Shown piece after piece: positions 24,431-33,600 of a stretch of DNA of 42,553 bases (positions are counted from its first letter, which is position 1; every line of letters starts with the position of its first letter). The DNA lies in assembly GCF_016901775.1 (NCBI RefSeq), contig NZ_JACJKW010000023.1:1-42553 (forward strand). The letters are read 5' to 3'. Source of the stretch: Intestinimonas butyriciproducens (GTDB lineage: Bacteria; Bacillota; Clostridia; Oscillospirales; Butyricicoccaceae). Below the pieces are notes generated by a model, which saw only the letters and a program-made list of their open reading frames with translations, was not told the DNA's origin and did no database searches. The translations under genes and the position numbers were made by a program.

Positions 24431-24562
24431 TCAAGTTTCCTCGCTTTCCAAGCACTGCTTCAATACATCGTAAAACGCCATATCATCATCCACTGATGCC
24501 ACAGCCGCGTTTATCAACAAGTCCTGATTTGTATTGCCCCAGTTGATCAATGAATTTGTAAT
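24431..24562 (-). pseudogene. C-terminal gene remnant
   Basis: A 43-codon minus-strand frame reading ITNSLINWGNTNQDLLIN and AAVASVDDDMAFYDVLKQ, ending CLESEET. It looks like real coding sequence (amphipathic, D/E-rich end) but has no ribosome-binding site and is stopped in frame at 24563-24565 by a TAG inside an inverted repeat. Probably the tail of a gene whose 5' part was lost. Parent family not recognised. Confidence 0.4.
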
Positions 24563-24615
24563 CTATAAGAAGTGAGCCAATTAATGACAGCCAGTTAGCT
24601 CGCTTCTTATAGATT
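24560..24615. repeat. 18-bp inverted repeat at a probable insertion or deletion boundary
   Basis: AATCTATAAGAAGTGAGC (24560-24577) and GCTCGCTTCTTATAGATT (24598-24615), 17 of 18 positions complementary, 20-base loop. Separates the gene remnant from the giant surface-protein operon. Confidence 0.8.
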
Positions 24616-24649
24616 AAATGGAGGGGAGCATTTCCGCTCCCCTCCATTT
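24616..24649 (-). terminator. Terminator-like hairpin after the giant surface-protein gene
   Basis: 14-bp perfect stem AAATGGAGGGGAGC / GCTCCCCTCCATTT, 6-base loop, 35 bases past the stop; the minus-strand tail is TTTAATC, a weak U-tract. Confidence 0.7.
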
Positions 24650-24683
24650 CCTGCTGTAGAAAGTGTTTCACAGATTTAAACCG

Positions 24684-27600
24684 TCAATTCTGCCAGGTTT
24701 CTACGCCGCCTTGATTGGTGTGGTTGTGTGCATTGGCGGCTTCCATGATATCGTAGTAGGCCCAGTAGTACGGGCTCACATCGGTAAACTGTGTCAGCTC
24801 GTCGGCATGGGTATCCACGTAAGCCTTATCTGCGCTGCGGCCCAGCATCCGGTTGACAATGGCCGCCACTTCTGCACGGGTAATGGTCTCATCGGGACGG
24901 AAGGTGCCATCGGCGTAGCCGTTGATCCAGCCGTAGTTGACGGCGCTGACCACCACCTCATAGAACCAGTCATTGGCATGGACGTCAGGGAAAATGTCTG
25001 CGCCGCTGGTATCCATGTGGGCAAACCGCATGGCGATGGCCGTAAACTCCGCACGGGTAATGGCCCGGTCGGGCTCATAGAGTCCCTCACCCACGCCGTT
25101 GAGAATACCCAGGGATGCCAGCACGCCGACGGGCTCAGCGTACCAGGCGTCGGCAGGCACATCGGTAAAGCTGACGGTGACAGATACCTCCTTGTTCTTC
25201 AGAAGGTTGTAGAACATCTGCGCGGCCTGGGTACGGGTCATATTGTCGGTGGGGCCAAACAGGCCCTCGCCGTATCCGCTCAGATACTGGATGTGCTCGC
25301 CGGTAATCAGCCAGCTGGAAACGCCGGTGTCATCGGGATCGGCAATGCCGTCGTCAGGCTCCTCGACGGGCGGGGTGACGGTTCCGCCGCCACCGCCGCC
25401 ACCGCCGCCACCGGTCTGCTCCACAACATTCAGGATTCCACCGGTGACAGCCGTTTCATAGCAATCCGCGTCAAAACCAGGAATCTGACTCATGTCCACG
25501 CCGAAGGTATAGGCAGCGGTCTCGTTGGGGAAGGAGAAGGAAACCTCCTTGTACGCTCCTGCAACCTGATCATATTCCAGCGTCAAGGGCGTCTGAACGG
25601 TGCCATCCTTGGTCACGGTCAGCTGGGTCAGCTTTGTGGCGTCCATACCGCCAGGCCAGGTACCAGGTGTCACCTGAATCTTGGCGGTGCCGCTGCCGGC
25701 CTGGGCGGACGGGGTGACGGTGATGGACAGCGTCAGCTTCGCTTTCTCAATGATGACGGTCTTGGACTCGGTGAAAGAGTAGCTGCCGGTACCGTGGGCC
25801 GTTACCTCGTATGTGCCGGGACGGTCCAGGAAGTTCAGGGCGCTGGCGGTGTCAGTAAACTGCTGCGCCGCGTCGCTGTCCTTGGAGATCGACAGGACGT
25901 AGTCAGTGCCGATGGCCAGCGGAGCGCCGTCGTTGGTGACGGTGATGGCAGTCGGCTTGCCGGTCGACTGGTACTCCCAGACAGCCGGTGTGATCTCCAT
26001 CTCAAAACGAGTACTGGTGACCACCACGGTGAAAGTTCTCTCAACGGTTCCCTGATAATTGCCGGTGCCGGTGATGGTTGCGGTGGCCGTTCCGGCCGAG
26101 TCATTGTTGGCGTAGGTCACCGTGTAGTCCTGGCTGGTCAGTGCCCGGTCCAGATCGTTGTCGTAAATGGTCACTTCGGGGCGGGCCGCTCCTCCGGTGG
26201 AGATGTTGACGGTGGCCGGGACGGTAATGTTAAACGCTGCGTCGTCTGTGATGGTCCGCCGCCCGATGGAGAAGGGAACGCTGGCCGTGCCGGTGTAGTT
26301 GTTGCTGCCGGCGGGGGCCTTCACGATGGCCCGGGCGGTATCGCTGCCGGCGTTGGTGTTGTTCTGGTAGCTGTCCACGGCAAAGTCCACGCTCTGGGTG
26401 CCGCCCGCTTCGTCGGTAAAGGTTCCGCTGGTCACAGTGGGCTCCTGAGCTCCGGCGTTATACTCCAGAGCGTCATCCGCCACCGTCCAGGCGATGTCAC
26501 TGCTGCCGATGCTCTTTTGCAGCACCAGCAGGGTGAAGGAACCGTTCTGGCTGCTGTCATAGCTGCCTTTGCCCGTGGCAGTGACCACGTACATACCGGC
26601 AGCGGGGATTTCCTCCACCGCGGTGATGGGCTCACCATTTTTTGTGCCCAGATAGTCGTAATAGGCGCACTGCAGGTCATAGTCCACGCCGTACTGCAGC
26701 GGATCTCCCTCCGAATTGGTGACTTTGATCAGATCGGTGATGGTTTCTCCCTGTGGAATCAACCGTTCGCCGTAGGTGACAACCACCGTATTCTGCCCAC
26801 CGAAGGTCATGCCGAAGCCGCCGGAACTGGTTTTGGGCATCAGCATATACCGAACTGTCATGGTGCCGGCATGCTGGGGATCGCCCACCACACTGACAGT
26901 GATCACATAGACGCCGGGCTTGGAGAAGGTGAGGTCCAGGCCCGAGACGCTGCAGCCGTCACCAGTGCCGTCCGGTCCGATGACGCCGTTAATCTGAATA
27001 TACTGGCTGTCGATGGCATGGTCGCCGTGGCGGACGGAAACGGTGGCGCTGGTGGTTGTGGGGACATCCAGCGTGCCGTAATACCGGTCCAGTTCAGCGG
27101 TCAGACTGGCTACAGACACCTGGACAATGCTGAAATGCTGCTCCACTTCGCCGCCATAGTTGCCAAGGCCTCTGACGGTGACGGTGGCATTGGAGCCGAT
27201 GTTGACATTGTCCCGGTAGACCACTTCATAGTCCACACCCGGTGTCAGTTGCATGTCGGTTCCACCGATGGTATCCCACACCTGAACGACCGGCCGGACC
27301 TCGTTGCCGCTGTATACAAACTCAGAGGCAGAGAGTTTGCTGACCATGTTGATTCTGTCGTAGGTTCCATCGTAGATGCCGGTGATGGCCTTGGGCTGGA
27401 TGGTGACCAGCGCCTTGCCGGAAACCGGGTTGGCCCCGGCTGCGGTGACGTAGTAGAACACCGTATAAGTGCCGGCCTCCCGGAAAGCGGGATTGACGGC
27501 GGTGTACTGATCGGCTGACGGGCGCAGACTGCTGTCGCCCGCCACCCAGTAATAGCCGACCTGCGCCATCTGGCCGGTGGGCGCGTTGGAGACCTGCACG

Positions 27601-30600
27601 GAAATTTGATATTCCGTCACACCGTCGTAGGTGCCCGTCACATCAGCCGCCGTTGCAGTCATAGAATTCTCGTTGTTCACGTACAGCAGGAAGGTGGCCG
27701 TGGTACCGGTGCGGTTGGCATCCTCGGGAAGGGTCGCGGTAATCATGGTAAACCCGATGCCCTTCAGGGTGAGCCCGCTGCCGCTTACCTCCGCTACGGC
27801 GGGATTGCTGCTGCTGAAGGTAATCTTGCTGGCGTCGTAGCCGGTATCGGGCTTTAAGGTCAGATGATTGTCTGCAAGCTCGTAAGTGCCGGCACTGAGC
27901 AGGACACTGTCCTCGGATTTTTCAAAGGATGCCTGGAGAGAAGCCTTTGCAATGACTGCGCGCACCTCCCGCGTTACGCCGCTGCCGGCATAGGCTCCGC
28001 TGGGATCGTTGATCCGCCAATATACGGTGTAGGTGTCCGCGTCGGTTTGTGTGGGAATGGTTTCAGACCAGGAGCTATCATCCCCGGAGTTCAGCGTGTA
28101 TTGGACTGTTACGCCATCAGGCAGGTTGTCGGTACCGGAAGCATACACCAGTTCCTGGGGAGCGCCGGTATAGTGCAGATTATGCACCGGGAACACCTGC
28201 ACATCCAGCTGTCCCTGGACACCGATGAGTACAAAGCTGTCACCGGTGGGATCCGACTGGAAATTCCTGACGGTCTCCAGGGTGACACGGATGTTCTGCA
28301 GGACTGTGCTGGATTTAGCCGTAACCGTAACGGTGCCATTGACGACCTGGATTTCGTAGCCGCTGGAATCATTGGAAGAGAAACACAGTGCATCCATCAA
28401 GCCGGCAAGGTCGTCTTCATCCGTAATCTGAGAGTTGCTGCTCTCATTGGTGAAAGTGACGGTGATCTGCTTGCTGTCGCCGAAACCGACCTGCAGCGTC
28501 TCCTCCGCAACCGCCAGCGATACCTGCGCCTTGTTGATGGTGTAGGTGGCCCGGTCGGCGTTGCCATCGAACTCTGTCTGGCCTACCACGGTCACATCGT
28601 AGTTGGCTGCGACCGTCTGATCCATGGCCACGACGTAGATGGCGTAGGTGCCCACATTGCTGCTCTGGGTGGCGTCGGTACCGAGCTCGACATCCAGACT
28701 CTCGCCGTTTGCCATGTTGCTGGTAGACGAGGTCAAATCGACGGTGCCCTGACCGTAAAGGCTACTCTTGTCAGCGATCGTTACGGTCACAGGCCGTTTG
28801 TTCACGGTGTAGGTGCCTGGCGTGAAGGTGACATTGTAGTTGCCGTAGACACCGTTCGTTGCCGAGATGGTGTAACTGTGCGTAGCGTCGGTGATGGGGC
28901 TTGTGTTGGTGGCAGTTGTGGTCAGCTGCAAACCGGTCAGGACGGTGTAGATGCTTTCACCCTGTACAATCCCTTCCTCCGCTGCGGTGCTGGTACTGGT
29001 CAGCGCCACGTTGCCGGCTCCGGCGGACACATTCGGCGTATCGCCATAGATTCCGCTCTTGTCGCCGATGGTGACGGCCACAGGCCGGGCTGTGATGGTA
29101 TACTTGCCGGTTGTGCCGCCGCTCTGGCCTGCGAAGGTTACAGCGTAGTTCTGATTGGACCACTTGCCGATGATGTTATAGGTGCCGACATTCTGAGATC
29201 CAGTCACGCTGAGGGTAACGCCCAAATCGTCGCTGCCAATGATGGCATCATCATCAGAAACCGTCCAGTCTGTGTCCTTGTTGGAAGTCACGCTGGGCGC
29301 TGTTCCGTCATAGACTTTGGGCTGATCCAGAATGGTGACAGTGACGGGTTTTGCGGTGATGACGCCGGTATTCGTGGTTACAGCCACTGTCCAGGTCTGG
29401 CCGTTTTGACTGATCTGACCGTCTGCGGTGTAGTTGTCTGCATCCACACCGCTGCCGAAATTGACGGTATAGGTGACGGTGATGGTCTTGCCGATACCAA
29501 CGTCCTTGCTGTTGTAAGCGGCAGAAACAGCAGTGACTGTGATATTCTCGATGTTCTGCTGGCCGGAGAGCTGCGGATCAGCAACGGAAGCGTCATCGTT
29601 GCCGTCGTACCCTTTGCTCTCGTCCAACTTGCTGGACAGCGTGAGCTGTGCCGGTGCAATCTCAATCTCAACCGTGTTCGCGCTGTAATAATCCGTGTGG
29701 GATTCGTATTCCACCTTGTACCAATAGCTCCCGCTCTGGCTCACATTTTTAATCTCGTCGCCGGAGATCCAGTGGCCGGTCTCGCCGGGATTTTGGCTCT
29801 CCGAGCCTTTCAAGGCAAAGGAGACGGTGGGAGCGGACACGGCATTCCCGGTGGAACTCACGAAGGTCCAGCCATTGGTCAGATCATGGCTTTGCCCGGT
29901 GTAGGAGCCGGAGTAGTTTTGAGCGCCTACCGTCAGTGCCGCGTTGGTGATTTCCAGTGTGCAGTTGCTGGACTGGATGTCAAAGTTGGCATAGCTGGCC
30001 TCGGCACCGCTCTTCAGCGCTACGGTGACATCGTAGCGGCCCACAGTGATGGGTTGGGCTTCGCTGCCGTTTTGTTTGAAGGTAAATTCCACGTCGCTCT
30101 GCTGGAGCGTCTCGTCAAAGGCGCTGCCCGTGATCTCTGCCGTGAGGACGATGGGCTGACCGGTGTATCCCTCGGTGACAGTGCCATTGACAGCATTCTT
30201 CACCGACAGGGCAACGGTTGCCTTGCTGATCGTCACATCGATCTTGTTGCTGGCAGTATCCGTGACCACGGCGGTCACCTGATAGTTGCCCGCGTCCGTG
30301 CCGCCCCGCGTGATGACGCCGGTGTCCACAGTGACGGTTTTGGGAGAATCGGAAGCCTTTTTATCGCCCACTGTGCCGGTGGCCCCTTGCTTGAGGGTGA
30401 GCGTCAGTTCATCGCCGTCGACCATGCCTGTGGTCTCAGGTGTGCCAGTAAGCTGAACACGCTCCGAACCATTATAGACGCGATCCACCGCGTCCACGCC
30501 GGTGACGGTGATGGGCTTGGGGGTGATCTTGCCGCTGACCGTGTCGGTGACCTTGCCGTTCTCGGCTTCTTTGCCGTTGAAGGTGTAGTTGGCGAGATCG

Positions 30601-33600
30601 GCGTTGGTAGATGTAACCGTATATTCCACGGTGATGGTCTTGCCGTCCTCCACGTTCTTGTTGTCGTAGGTTGCCGAGGCTGTGACGGTGAACTGCTCGG
30701 ATGCCGCGCCGTCGACGGTGATTCCGGAATCGCTGTAAGCCGTGCCGTTGATCTTGTTGATTACAGCAGTGTTCGTGCCGTCGTAAATCTTCTCCTTGGT
30801 CACATCCGGGGTGAGGGTGATCTCCCTGGCGGTGATGCTGACATTCACAAAGCCGATATAGGGCTCGTAGTTGGACGCATCGGCGCCACCGACAGTGACC
30901 TTGTACCAGTATTCGCCGCTGTGCGCCACATCCTGGACGGTGAGGCTGTTCCAGTTGGGATCATTCGCATCGGGTTTGGTATCGTCGGTCTTTTTCTGAT
31001 AGGTGACGGTGTAGTCCCCGCTGTCCAAAGCGCCGTTGACGCCGGTAACGGTGATGGACTTGACCGGGGCGTGGGCCGCTCCGTCATAGGTGCCGGTGTA
31101 GCCGTCGGCAGGAGCTGTCAAGGTACGGGGTCTGATGGTAACCGTAATGACCTTGGCCGCAGCGTTGTAGTTGTCATCTCCGGGATAGGAGATGCGAAGA
31201 TAGAATGTACCGGCGCCCGTGGGGGCAGCAATTTGACCATCGGTGCTGCCGTTTTGGGCGTTCTCCAGGGTATTGTAGAACTGGTAGACCAATCCACCAG
31301 TCGGCTGGACAGCCTTTGCGGGCGCTCCGGTCAGCTTGGCATCAACGTCCGTCTTGTAGGCCTCCAAATCTTCCGGTGCATATCCGTAGGTGTAGTCCTG
31401 ATTCTCCGCCTCGATGGACAAGTCGCCTTTGACGATCTTGAGGGTATAGCTTCCGGAGACCGCCAGATAGTTGCCTCCCGCGTGTCCGGGAACAGAGACC
31501 GTCACGGTGATCCCATCATCCGGGGTGACGCGCTTGAGGGTTACAACACCCTGGTCGTCAACCGTGGCGTACTGTTCGTTTTCAGCCGCGATGGAGTAAT
31601 CAGGGGTCTCCGCCGTGGCCTGGCCGTTGAGCATACCCTGGCCGGTGACCTGAATGGTCCCATCCGTCAGCTTGGCGGTAATGGTATTCGTGGTCCCGTT
31701 GTCCCATTGGTTTGGCGACACTGGCGTCAGGACCACATCCTGCTGGGCGCCCTGGATGATAAGGGTGCATTCCACCGGTGTTGCCTTGTAGTTCGTACTG
31801 CTGATACCCACCTGTACCGTATAGTTCCCGGCTTCCTTGAACACGGGTTTGACCGTGCTGGCTGCGCCGTAGGAACCGTCATCCTGTTTGACGGCGTAGG
31901 TGAAGTTGCCCCAATTCGCTTCGTCAACCGCAACAATGCCGGTTACATCGGGATCCTCGATGGAATGGTTGTTTCCGTCGTAATCCACCGGCGTGGTTTT
32001 CCCGGTCAGTGTAACGGTCTTCTGCGTGATGCTGAAGGAGGTAGACGGAATCGTAGCGTTGTAGTTGTTCGAATCATACTTATAATTCACCCGGACATAA
32101 TAGGTGCCGCAATCTTTCGGAGCTTCTGTCGTGGCACCACTGAATGTCGTGCTCCTGGAGTATTGATAGCCGTTATTAGAAACGTCCCCGGGGAGACTCG
32201 CGGCATCCACGTGGATCTTCGTTGTATCATAGGCCGTCCCTGTATACTCCGCGGGCTGCGCGGTGATGTCCGGTAATGAGAGCGTTGCCGGATTGATGCT
32301 CCATGTCAGCTCAGATGGCTCGCCGGCCGACCACTGATAATTGGTGGACGACAGGGCGACGTCAATGGTGTACTCATCGCGGTTTGTATGGTAAGCGTCT
32401 CTAGCGACATAGGCCACCGCCGCATTGGCATCGTAATTCGCATCGCCTTTATTTCCCACGTAGACCAGCGTGACCGTGTGGGTGGTTTGATCAACCTGGA
32501 ATTCATAGTCCGATTCGTTGTTCATGGAAAGGGGGTTGCGCCATGTACCATAGGCATAGGTATACACCGACGCACCCTGGGGAATGCTGGGCGCCACAAT
32601 GGAGCGTGGCTGGATGCTCCAGTCAATTTCGATCTCGCGTACCGTCTCCGCTGTATTTGCCCAACGGTAGTTGTTGTTCGTCAGCCGGGCTTTGGCGGTA
32701 TAGCTGCCGGCCGAATTGCCGGTATGCGTGTAGGTGTCGTCGTCCACAAATTTCCAGACGGTGCTGCTCTGTCCGGCGAAGCCGTCCTGGCCGGTGGTTG
32801 TGGGCAGGTACGTCAGGTTTGGGGTGGGCGTGGGTTTTGCAACCTGCTTGTGATCGATGTGAACCTGAAGCGTCTGTGTTTTATCCTGATACTCGAGATG
32901 ACCAGGATAGGTAAATGTCACCCGAACGGTGTAATCACCGGCCTGCGTCATGGGCAGACCCGTGACCGTATCGGTATCCGCGGCGGTGTATTTCCAGTTG
33001 GATACAGAAACGCCGTCCGGAGCATTTATGACCGTTGCAGTGACTTTCTGCCCAACTTCCAGGCTGCTGATGCGGATGGTGAGCATTCCAGTTTCCCCGT
33101 CATCATAGACCAGGTTTCCGATCGCTTCCGCTTCGGCGTTGATCTGGTGCAGGGAAACGGTGAAGTCTCGTTCCACCCAGGTCTTGCCGTTTTCCGTTTT
33201 CAGGGTGTAGCTGCTGTTGCTTGGATATTCGGCATCACCAACTTGGGGCAGATCATACATCTCATTGTTGTATGTAAAGCAGACCCGAATCTGATACGTC
33301 CCTTCCGTGGTGGGCTGTGTGGTTGTCCACGCCCCATTCACATTGTATTCAGGGGGCTGCGTGCCGGTGGCTTCCTGGAAACCGCTGATTTGCACGGATG
33401 CCGTATCACCGACATTCACGGCGCCGGGCAGAATGGACACGTCGTGCAGATCCAGGATATCCTTCTCCACCTTCACCTGCACAGTCAGCTCCTGGGGATC
33501 CTCCGTATGGGAATCCGGCGTGCCCACCGGAGCCTCGGTGAATACCGGCCAGTTTTGCCCTGTGCCCGTGGTTATGGTGTACTTCACCGGCACATCCACT

